Positions 17,851-25,151 of a stretch of DNA of 64,000 nucleotides are shown here, one piece after another. Position 1 is the first letter of the stretch. Every line of letters starts with the position of its first letter. Source of the stretch: Chryseobacterium sp. 52 (GTDB lineage: Bacteria; Bacteroidota; Bacteroidia; Flavobacteriales; Weeksellaceae); NCBI RefSeq assembly GCF_002754245.1, contig NZ_PEEX01000001.1, forward strand, positions 1,054,001 to 1,118,000. Reading direction: 5' to 3'. Made by a program: the position numbers and the translations under genes. A model generated the notes under the pieces. The model saw nothing but the letters and a program-made list of their open reading frames with translations, had not been told where the DNA came from and did no database searches.

Positions 17851-18591
17851 TTATTCTGTAATGATCACAATCGTTTTATCGGAATTTTTAAGTTTAGCCT
17901 CTTTATCATACATCGCTTTGATATCGTAGTCGATTTTTACGGTGTATTTATCAATCTGCTTTACCCAGTCGTGTTTTCCGGTAATGGATTTTATTTTATT
18001 CTCAAATTTCAGAGTTGTTCCGATACTTTTGAAGAACATGGTAATCATTCCTTCTACTTTGTCAGCTTCATCCTTTGAGCTTTTGCTGCGAAGGGTTTCT
18101 TCAATATTCTTAAGATTGAAATTTTCGGTATTAATAGTGAGTGTCTTTCCATCCCAGTTGTTGAACATATTCTGATCCAGAGGAAGCTTTTCCTTTTTGT
18201 TGTAGCTGCTCAACATCTGATAATCTGCCTGAGTGAAATGTTCCATTTTTAAAGAAAAACCGGTGGGTTCATTATTCTCTTTATTAGCCTTCATGAAAAT
18301 CTTTTTCATGATTCTGATAGAGTCCGGATTTTCCATCTTCAGTTTTCCATCCTGCTTCTGTATATCAAAAATACTTGTCCAGACCGTTGGAAGCTTATCC
18401 ATTTCCGCGAATTCTTTCTGTTGGTTCAGAGAATCGGGAGTCATCGCCTTCATTTCAGCGATAAACTGCTTCATGTCAATATCTGTAACAGAAGTAGAGG
18501 CGGCATCTTTGTAATAGGCAATTTCAGAATTAATGGTACAGGATTGCAGGACCAATGCAGCCGCAATGAATAAGAAGAATATTTTTTTCAT
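17851..18591 (-). CDS. Putative lipoprotein, unknown function
   Basis: 246 residues from the ATG at 18591. The in-frame TTG at 18618 would add nine residues in front of a perfectly good signal and overlap the SafE gene, so I reject it. The signal MKKIFFLFIAAALVLQSC gives lipidation at Cys18. The mature part is Lys/Asp-rich with no recognised domain. It lies 17 bp after the SafE-like gene on the same strand and may be the last gene of the ccoG-fixH-SafE transcript. Confidence 0.72.
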   Translation of the reverse strand: MKKIFFLFIAAALVLQSCTINSEIAYYKDAASTSVTDIDMKQFIAEMKAMTPDSLNQQKEFAEMDKLPTVWTSIFDIQKQDGKLKMENPDSIRIMKKIFMKANKENNEPTGFSLKMEHFTQADYQMLSSYNKKEKLPLDQNMFNNWDGKTLTINTENFNLKNIEETLRSKSSKDEADKVEGMITMFFKSIGTTLKFENKIKSITGKHDWVKQIDKYTVKIDYDIKAMYDKEAKLKNSDKTIVIITE

Positions 18592-18608
18592 GGAATGAGT
18601 TCGTTGTA

Positions 18609-19367
18609 TTAATGACAATTGGAAGAAGTGTGGTCGTGTCCTTCAATATGGCAGTTACCTCCGTTATGATCTGTAGATATTGTCATTGCTTCAGCTCTCG
18701 GTGAGATATAAGGAATTCCCAGTTCGAGACCTCTCAGGATAAATAATCCTCCTAAAATAATCATGATAACAGGAACTGCTTTTAAAACCTTAACTCTAAA
18801 GGCCTGATTCATGAGGTTTCCGGCTAAAACTACCGCAAACATGAATGGGAGGGTTCCTAAACCAAATAAAGCCATATATGAGGCTCCCTGCCATACTCCT
18901 CCGCTTGCCAGGCTGGCTGTTAGTGCCATATAGACCATTCCGCAAGGAAGAAAGCCATTAAGAACTCCGGTTGTAAATCTTGAGCGGTAATCTGCTTTCT
19001 GCAGGAGTCTTCCTAAATTTGATTTTACCTTAAACAGAAATTTAGAAAGAAAAGGAATTTTAGAGGCAAAATCCTTTCCACCAAAAGAAAATACAGCCAT
19101 AATAATCAATAGAATTCCTGCAATGATCGTCAGATACTGCTGAAAGCCCGCCATCTCAAAACCTTCTCCTATAATTCCCAGGATAGCTCCTAATAAAGAG
19201 TAAGTAAAGATCCTGCCGAATTGATAAGTCAGATTCTGGAGATAGAAATTGGTGGCCTGTTTTTTTGTCAATCCCATCGATAAGGCAATAGGGCCACACA
19301 TTCCGATACAGTGAAAACCGGAAGCAAATCCCAACGCAATAGCCGATAAAATGAGTCCTATTTCCAT
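18609..19367 (-). CDS. Sulfite exporter TauE/SafE-like (COG2836), His-rich tail
   Basis: A 252-residue membrane protein with six or seven helices. The opening helix GFASGFHCIGMCGPIALSM is the COG2836 (UreH/DsbD-like) signature with paired Cys. The last ~25 residues hold five His and two Cys (DHNGGNCHIEGHDH...), a plausible copper-binding tail. Genes of this family often close cco operons in flavobacteria and are suspected of metal delivery to the oxidase. 'Sulfite exporter' is only the family label. Its start overlaps the fixH 3' end by 10 bp. Confidence 0.82.
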   Translation of the reverse strand: MEIGLILSAIALGFASGFHCIGMCGPIALSMGLTKKQATNFYLQNLTYQFGRIFTYSLLGAILGIIGEGFEMAGFQQYLTIIAGILLIIMAVFSFGGKDFASKIPFLSKFLFKVKSNLGRLLQKADYRSRFTTGVLNGFLPCGMVYMALTASLASGGVWQGASYMALFGLGTLPFMFAVVLAGNLMNQAFRVKVLKAVPVIMIILGGLFILRGLELGIPYISPRAEAMTISTDHNGGNCHIEGHDHTSSNCH

Positions 19368-19810
19368 ATCACATCATAATCCATTCTATAGTCTGCTTTG
19401 TCTTTCGTCCACATCAGTCTCAAGGTGTAGTTTCCTACTTTTAATACCTGTCCGGGTATTATGAAAGACTGTGCAGCATCAAGCGTTACAGATTTTTTTA
19501 TGTCTAAATTCTGGTCTTCGGTTCTGTTTAAAACAAATTTTACCGTGGTATTTGTATTGTTATAATCTTTTGGAAAAGTGATCTTAATTCCTTCTTTTTC
19601 CTGGCTGTATACCGGTTTTTCCTGCAAATCATCAGCTTTCTGTTTAGCATCAATTACATCCTGATACTTAAGCTCTTCTTCGTAATAATTATCGGTTACC
19701 ATTTCAGAATTCTTCTGCCCGTTCGGGAAAAGAAACAACATGGATAATATAAAAACAATGAATGCAAATAATGCAATTACAACACCGTGTCCCCAACTAA
19801 AGTTTTTCAT
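19358..19810 (-). CDS. FixH family protein (CcoH), cbb3 assembly
   Basis: 150 residues with one N-terminal membrane helix (GVVIALFAFIVFILSMLFLF) and a periplasmic beta domain (KEGIKITFPKDYNN, NYTLRLMWTKDKADYR). FixH/CcoH is needed for assembly of the cbb3 oxidase. It lies between ccoG (85 bp upstream) and the SafE-like gene (overlapping), which supports that role. Confidence 0.85.
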   Translation of the reverse strand: MKNFSWGHGVVIALFAFIVFILSMLFLFPNGQKNSEMVTDNYYEEELKYQDVIDAKQKADDLQEKPVYSQEKEGIKITFPKDYNNTNTTVKFVLNRTEDQNLDIKKSVTLDAAQSFIIPGQVLKVGNYTLRLMWTKDKADYRMDYDVIWK

Positions 19811-19895
19811 TTCTTCCGGATTTTTTTATTTGTTTGTGGAACCTCCATCTATTTCACATCATGTAATGAATCTGAATACGAGAGGCTTCTTAAAT

Positions 19896-21350
19896 TTAAA
19901 ATTGCAGTTTGAATGGTCCTTCGAAGTACGTCTGATAAGAATCGACAAGCTTGCCCTTCATATCATAGACTCCGATGGTTATATTTTGTTTTGAAAGTCT
20001 CATATCATCTTCCGGGAAGCTGATGTTGATCGTTCCTTTGGAAATTTTATCCCGGTCTACCTGGATCTTGCTTGATCCGCTGTAGATAATTTCGCCATGC
20101 TTAGGTTCAACAACTTTAATCGTAACTACTTTCTTATCATTTGTTTTATTAAGGAATGTATAGTTGTATGTATTGGTGATCTTGCCATCTCTAACAAAGA
20201 ATGTACTTCCCGCCGGTTTAATGAATTTAGCCTCCATTTCACCTCTGCTGTATAGAAGGAATCCCAGGAATCCCACGAGCAAAACAAGAACGATCGCAAA
20301 ACCTTTCATTCTTCCCGTAAACTTGAACTCAGTTTGATTCTCAATTTCGTTCTCAGAAGCATATCTTACCAGTCCTTTCGGAAGACCTACTTTTTCCATC
20401 ACTTCATCGCAGGCATCAATACAGGCTGTACAGTTTATACATTCCAACTGTTGTCCCTCTCTGATGTCAATTCCTGTAGGGCAGACCACTACGCACTGGT
20501 GACAGTCGATACAGTCTCCTTTTCCTGCCGCTTTACGGTCTTCGCCTTTTCTCCATTTTGATCTGTTTTCTCCTCTTTTAAAATCGTAGAAAACGTTGAT
20601 TGTGTCTTTATCAATTAAAACACCCTGTAATCTTCCATAGGGACAAACCAATGTACAAACCTGTTCTCTGAACCATGCAAATACAAAGTAAAAGGCAGAG
20701 GTAAACAGAACCATGATGATAAAGTTAGAGGGATGGGCAAATGGACCTTCTGTTATAATTCTGAATATTTCTTTATATCCTACGATATACATCAGCATAA
20801 AGTGAGTGATAATTAGGGAAATAACAATATAAACCGCCCATTTCAAGCTTCTTTTCCAGATTTTCTCTGTATTCCACTCCTGTCTGTCCAGCTTCATCTG
20901 CTTGTTTCGGTCTCCTTCAATGATATATTCAATTTTACGGAAGATAGATTCCATAAAAATTGTCTGAGGGCATATCCACCCGCAGAAAATTCTTCCGAAC
21001 GCAATCGTAAAAATGATGATAAAAATTAAAGAGGCGATAGCACCTAAAGTAAGGATAAAAAAGTCCTGTGGATAAAAAGGTTGTCCAAGAATGAAAAACT
21101 CTCTATCAATAACGTTGAATAAAAAGAATGGGTTGCCATTGATCTTCAGGAATGGCACCGTAAAATAAATAATTAATAAAGCATAGCTTACAAGGTTTCT
21201 ATAGTTGGTGTATTTCCCTTTTGGCTTTCTAGGAAATACCCATCTTCTCTTACCGGATTGCTCCATTGTCCCGATAGAATCTCTGTAAGTCTCAGGGTCC
21301 AGAACCTGTCCCTGTCCGCCTCTTACTTCTATTTCTTCTATATCTGACAT
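19896..21350 (-). CDS. ccoG: Cytochrome oxidase accessory protein CcoG
   Basis: A 484-residue membrane Fe-S protein implicated in copper handling for cbb3 oxidase assembly. It has several helices, then cysteine motifs CGWICPQT, CTLVCPYGR, a ferredoxin pair (CIDCHQCVVVCP and CINCTACIDACD), and a C-terminal periplasmic immunoglobulin-like domain (about 375-484). Length and motif order match CcoG/RdxA/FixG. A strong hairpin separates it from ccoP, so it may be partly on a separate transcript. Confidence 0.93.
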   Translation of the reverse strand: MSDIEEIEVRGGQGQVLDPETYRDSIGTMEQSGKRRWVFPRKPKGKYTNYRNLVSYALLIIYFTVPFLKINGNPFFLFNVIDREFFILGQPFYPQDFFILTLGAIASLIFIIIFTIAFGRIFCGWICPQTIFMESIFRKIEYIIEGDRNKQMKLDRQEWNTEKIWKRSLKWAVYIVISLIITHFMLMYIVGYKEIFRIITEGPFAHPSNFIIMVLFTSAFYFVFAWFREQVCTLVCPYGRLQGVLIDKDTINVFYDFKRGENRSKWRKGEDRKAAGKGDCIDCHQCVVVCPTGIDIREGQQLECINCTACIDACDEVMEKVGLPKGLVRYASENEIENQTEFKFTGRMKGFAIVLVLLVGFLGFLLYSRGEMEAKFIKPAGSTFFVRDGKITNTYNYTFLNKTNDKKVVTIKVVEPKHGEIIYSGSSKIQVDRDKISKGTINISFPEDDMRLSKQNITIGVYDMKGKLVDSYQTYFEGPFKLQF

Positions 21351-21370
21351 ATTGTAATATGTTTAAAAAG

Positions 21371-21420
21371 AAAAAACATAATTCGTTACTATTTTTCTTA
21401 ATAACAAATTATGTTTTTTT
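21371..21420. terminator. Hairpin between ccoP and ccoG, terminator-like
   Basis: The 13-bp perfect stem aaaaaacataatt/aattatgtttttt has A and T runs on its outer edges, so it could act in either direction. It lies in the 94-bp gap inside the cco cluster. Confidence 0.7.
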
Positions 21421-21444
21421 CATATGTTTTCTAATCTTTTAAAA

Positions 21445-22326
21445 TTATTCTTTTTCCCAATGTGCTTCAGTTCCCTGAGGAGCAGCTCCTCCCTGAGTCT
21501 GAGTCACTGGTGCTTGTTCCTGATTGATGTGATATACATAGGCTGCAATCTTTTCAATCTCTGCACCGGAAACTTCTCCGTTCTTACCGAATGCTCTCAT
21601 CGCAGGGTTGGTAGGAGAACCATTCCAGTCCATGTGGAAAACCGTTTTAAATAAAGTCTTCTCAGGCTGGTTGATCCAATAGTTATCCGTAAGGTTTGGA
21701 CCAATACCACCGCTTCCGTCTTCTTTGTGACAAGATGCACAGTTGGTTTTGAATAACTCTTTTCCTTCTGCGATATTGTCAGCAGAGTATTTCGCTGTTT
21801 CTATAGTTACAGGAGGCTGAGATTTTTCATAATCTGCAATGCTGGCCATCTGCTCCTTATATTCTTTTTCATATTCGATCAACGGGTGAGCGAAATCAGT
21901 GAATGCGTAAGCTGCAATGTATATAATACAAAAAGCAGTCCCAAAATAGAATAATCCTACCCACCATTTCGGAAGTTGATTATCTAATTCCATAATCCCA
22001 TCGAAACCGTGGTCAATAAGAATATCTTTTTCTTCTGTAGCAGACTGTTTTTTGAATGCACTGTCGTACATTCTTCTTAGGAAAGGAATTTTCTTCTCTG
22101 TTAAATAAGCTGCTTTTTCTTCCGGAGATAATTTTTTGAATTTATTGTTTTCAATTAAATCTCCAATAGCACTGTGGATGTATGCCAAAATAGCACTGAT
22201 CACAACAGTTCCCCAGAAGTATGGTGAAGCTAGGAACGAGTAGCTCTGTACAAACAAATAATAAAAAACTATTAGAAGTCCAGTTATTATTAAGATGTTT
22301 ACAACAACAGGTGTTCTTTGTTTCAT
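21445..22326 (-). CDS. ccoP: cbb3 oxidase subunit III (CcoP), single-haem
   Basis: 293 residues. Two N-terminal helices are followed by a soluble insert, a third helix (PKWWVGLFYFGTAFCIIYIAA, the conserved CcoP helix), then one cytochrome c domain with CASCH and axial Met in NPAMRAFG. Proteobacterial CcoP has two such haem c domains and here only one CxxCH is present, which is known in Bacteroidetes. It passes electrons from donor cytochromes to CcoO/CcoN. It lies 10 bp after ccoQ in the same transcript. Confidence 0.94.
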   Translation of the reverse strand: MKQRTPVVVNILIITGLLIVFYYLFVQSYSFLASPYFWGTVVISAILAYIHSAIGDLIENNKFKKLSPEEKAAYLTEKKIPFLRRMYDSAFKKQSATEEKDILIDHGFDGIMELDNQLPKWWVGLFYFGTAFCIIYIAAYAFTDFAHPLIEYEKEYKEQMASIADYEKSQPPVTIETAKYSADNIAEGKELFKTNCASCHKEDGSGGIGPNLTDNYWINQPEKTLFKTVFHMDWNGSPTNPAMRAFGKNGEVSGAEIEKIAAYVYHINQEQAPVTQTQGGAAPQGTEAHWEKE

Positions 22327-22336
22327 AATAAATAGT

Positions 22337-22534
22337 TTAATTTTTTAAATTAAAATCGTCATCATCATCTCCCAGAGGGGCCTCTTCTTCTTCCTTATAA
22401 TATTTTTTAGGCCTGCTAAATACGTATATTATTAGGGCTACGAAGAACAGCATAAAGAATATCAGCGCCAATGTTTGATACAAGCCTGCGTTTTCTGTAT
22501 TGGATAATATATCTTTAAAGTTCTGAGGAATCAT
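22337..22534 (-). CDS. ccoQ: cbb3 oxidase subunit CcoQ/FixQ
   Basis: 65 residues: one membrane helix (LALIFFMLFFVALIIYVFSR) and an acidic C-terminus (EEEEAPLGDDDDDF). Position between ccoNO and ccoP and the size identify it. CcoQ stabilises the oxidase and has no catalytic residues. Confidence 0.88.
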   Translation of the reverse strand: MIPQNFKDILSNTENAGLYQTLALIFFMLFFVALIIYVFSRPKKYYKEEEEAPLGDDDDDFNLKN

Positions 22535-22550
22535 GTGAACCTTTTAATGT

Positions 22551-24812
22551 TTAGTTAGTACTTGCTGTTTTTATTTCTGTCGTCTTGATATCTGTACCTA
22601 ATCTCTGAAGATAAGAGATAAGAGCCACAATCTCTTTTTTCTCTAATTCTCCCTGAGGTCTCTTCGCATAAGCCACTTTAAGGTCATTTGCTTCAGAGAA
22701 AATATCTTTTACAATCTTCGTTGCCTGGTTGTCTGCCCATGTGTTTGCAGAATCTATTTCAGCTTTTGTATAAGGAACGTCAAATGCATTCTTCATAAGC
22801 TTCATTTTGTCAACCATTTTAGTTCTGTCTAAGTTGGTAGCAATTAACCAAGGGTAACGAGGCATAATAGAACCGGCAGATGTAGATCTTGGGTTGTACA
22901 TGTGTTTGTAATGCCAAGAACTTGGGTTTTTACCTCCTTCTCTATGTAAATCCGGTCCTGTTCTCTTAGAACCCCATAAGAATGGTCTGTCATAGATGAA
23001 CTCTCCCGCCTTAGAATACTGTCCGTTTTTACCGTTAAATCTCGTAATCTCATCCCTGAAAGGTCTGATCATCTGAGAGTGACAAGCATTACATCCTTCA
23101 CGGATATAAAGATCTCTACCCTCTAACTCTAGCGGAGAATATGGCTTTACAGCTGAAATGGTAGGAACACTCTTGTCAAGAGACAGAGTCGGTACAATTT
23201 CAATAAGACTTCCGATAGATATAGTGAAGAAAGACAGGATACCTAACAATACAGGCATTCTTTCTAACCAAAGGTGAGTTCCTTCTCCTTCTTTACGTTT
23301 TTTACCAATATTAGCCAAAGCAGGTGCTTCTGCAGGAACTTCTTTTTGGAAAGATCCTTTTCTTACCGTAGCAATAACGTTAATGATCATTAAAGTTGCT
23401 CCTGAGATATAGAAGAATCCTCCTAAGAATCTCATTTTAAAGTAAGGAATAATTGCAGTTACTGTATCCAGCCAGTTTTTATACATCAAAGTACCATCTG
23501 GGTTGAACTGCTTCCACATTAGTCCTTGCGTAAATCCTGAGATATACATTGGAACGGCATAGAAAATAATCCCTAAAGTCCCTAACCAGAAATGCCAGTT
23601 AGCTAATTTTACAGACCATATTTTTGTTCTCCACATAATGGGTACCAGGTAATAGATAACCCCGAATGCCATGAAACCATTCCATCCAAGAGCCCCTAAG
23701 TGTACGTGACCAATAACCCAGTCTGTAAAGTGACCAATTTTGTTGATGTTTTTTGTTGCTAAAAGCGGTCCTTCAAAGGTTGCCATACCATAACAGGTAA
23801 CAGCGACCACGAAGAATTTAAGAATAGGATTTTCTCTTACTTTATCCCAGGCACCTCTTAAAGTTAAGAGTCCATTAAGCATTCCTCCCCATGATGGAGC
23901 GATAAGCATAATAGAGAAACCTGTAGATACTGCCTGAACCCATGCTGGAAGTGCTGTATACTGAAGGTGGTGAGGACCAGCCCAGATGTATACAAAAATT
24001 AGCGACCAGAAGTGAATAATAGACAATTTATATGAGAAAACCGGCCTGTCTGCAGCTTTTGGTAAGAAGTAATACATCAAACCTAAAACTGGCGTTGTTA
24101 AGATGAACGCTACAGCGTTGTGGCCATACCACCATTGTACAATAGCATCTTTTACTCCGGCGTATGCTGAATATGATTTCCATCCTGCGAAAGATAATGG
24201 AACTTCTAAATTGTTGAAAATGTGAAGCATTGCTACAGCGATCCAGGTACCAATGTAGAACCATATGGCTACATAAAGGTGTCTTACTCTTCTCTTAGCA
24301 ATGGTTAGGAACATGTTAGCTCCAAAAATGATCCACGAGAATGCAATTAATATATCGATTGGCCATTCGTGTTCAGCGTATTCTTTTGAGGTATTGATCC
24401 CCATAAAGAAGGTAATGAACGTAGCAACAATCATAAACTGCCAAGTCCAGAAATGTAACCATGATAATGTATCACTGTACATTCTTGTTTTTAATAATCT
24501 CTGTAATGAGTAATAAACACCAGTATAAACGATGTTACATACGAATGCAAAGATGACCGTATTGGTGTGCAACATTCTGATTCTACCAAAACCAAATGCA
24601 CCGTGAGTATTTATCAGCCCTTGAATATTACCACTTTTTAAACTCTGAATGGTAGTGTCATCAGTACCGAATAAAAATTCAGGAAGCTCCGGGTAGAAAA
24701 GCATTAATGCCGCTGTAAGTCCGAACAAAAACCCTATAAACCCAAAAACTATGGTCGCATAAAGGAATGCCCGAACAATACTGTTGTCATAACTAAACTT
24801 TTGTGTCTCCAT
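22551..24812 (-). CDS. ccoNO: Fused cbb3 oxidase subunits I and II (CcoNO)
   Basis: 753 residues. Residues ~1-490 are CcoN, the haem-copper catalytic subunit, with His ligands in HTNTVIFAF, WYGHNAVAF, GPHHLQYT and GHVHLGALGWNG. After a linker and one helix, the C-terminal ~230 residues are CcoO, a membrane cytochrome c with CNACHSQMIRPFRDE and a Met-containing 'MPRYPWL' ligand loop. In proteobacteria these are separate genes, and the fusion is a Bacteroidetes trait. It reduces O2 to water with high affinity at the inner membrane. Confidence 0.96.
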   Translation of the reverse strand: METQKFSYDNSIVRAFLYATIVFGFIGFLFGLTAALMLFYPELPEFLFGTDDTTIQSLKSGNIQGLINTHGAFGFGRIRMLHTNTVIFAFVCNIVYTGVYYSLQRLLKTRMYSDTLSWLHFWTWQFMIVATFITFFMGINTSKEYAEHEWPIDILIAFSWIIFGANMFLTIAKRRVRHLYVAIWFYIGTWIAVAMLHIFNNLEVPLSFAGWKSYSAYAGVKDAIVQWWYGHNAVAFILTTPVLGLMYYFLPKAADRPVFSYKLSIIHFWSLIFVYIWAGPHHLQYTALPAWVQAVSTGFSIMLIAPSWGGMLNGLLTLRGAWDKVRENPILKFFVVAVTCYGMATFEGPLLATKNINKIGHFTDWVIGHVHLGALGWNGFMAFGVIYYLVPIMWRTKIWSVKLANWHFWLGTLGIIFYAVPMYISGFTQGLMWKQFNPDGTLMYKNWLDTVTAIIPYFKMRFLGGFFYISGATLMIINVIATVRKGSFQKEVPAEAPALANIGKKRKEGEGTHLWLERMPVLLGILSFFTISIGSLIEIVPTLSLDKSVPTISAVKPYSPLELEGRDLYIREGCNACHSQMIRPFRDEITRFNGKNGQYSKAGEFIYDRPFLWGSKRTGPDLHREGGKNPSSWHYKHMYNPRSTSAGSIMPRYPWLIATNLDRTKMVDKMKLMKNAFDVPYTKAEIDSANTWADNQATKIVKDIFSEANDLKVAYAKRPQGELEKKEIVALISYLQRLGTDIKTTEIKTASTN

Positions 24813-24817
24813 ATCAA

Positions 24818-25042
24818 CTATTCACTTTTTTCTTCAATTTTATTATTTTCTTCTTTTTTTTCCTCGTCTTTTTTGTTGCCATTATTCTTTTTTTCCTTTA
24901 TTTCACCAGAGTCAAAAAGAATCCTCACAGCCGGAGATTCGTCATCTTCAAACTGCCCTTTTTTGGCGTTGACTATAAAAATAATCAAGAAAACTGCAGC
25001 TAAAGATGCACTGCATAAGATCATTAAATATAGAATATCCAT
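24818..25042 (-). CDS. ccoS: cbb3 oxidase maturation protein CcoS
   Basis: 74 residues: one N-terminal helix (MDILYLMILCSASLAAVFLIIF), then a charged tail with a Lys/Glu-rich end. CcoS is required for cofactor insertion into cbb3 oxidase. It is encoded 5 bp before ccoNO. The conserved 'QFEDDESPAVRIL' (D-D-x-x-P-A-x-R-I-L) is typical of the family. Confidence 0.9.
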   Translation of the reverse strand: MDILYLMILCSASLAAVFLIIFIVNAKKGQFEDDESPAVRILFDSGEIKEKKNNGNKKDEEKKEENNKIEEKSE

Positions 25043-25073
25043 TTGACAACAAAATTAACCTATTTTCGGGGTT

Positions 25074-25081
25074 CAAATTTA
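25074..25081 (-). promoter_or_regulatory. -7 box (TAAATTTG) of ccoS-ccoNOQP
   Basis: A perfect minus-strand TAnnTTTG match 32 bp before the ccoS ATG, with an Fnr-like dyad (25091-25106) just upstream of it. Confidence 0.55.
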
Positions 25082-25090
25082 GTGAAAAAT

Positions 25091-25106
25091 AATGACATTC
25101 ATCACG
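25091..25106 (-). promoter_or_regulatory. Candidate Crp/Fnr box before ccoS
   Basis: The minus strand reads CGTGATGAATGTCATT, that is TGA-N6-TCA, the Crp/Fnr half-site spacing. The core GTGATxAATGTCAT is shared with the site at 27599-27614. Its centre is about 30 bp upstream of the predicted start of transcription. Confidence 0.5.
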
Positions 25107-25151
25107 AAATACCGATTCTTGCTAATTTAAAATCAGTCTAAATAAGGGCTT

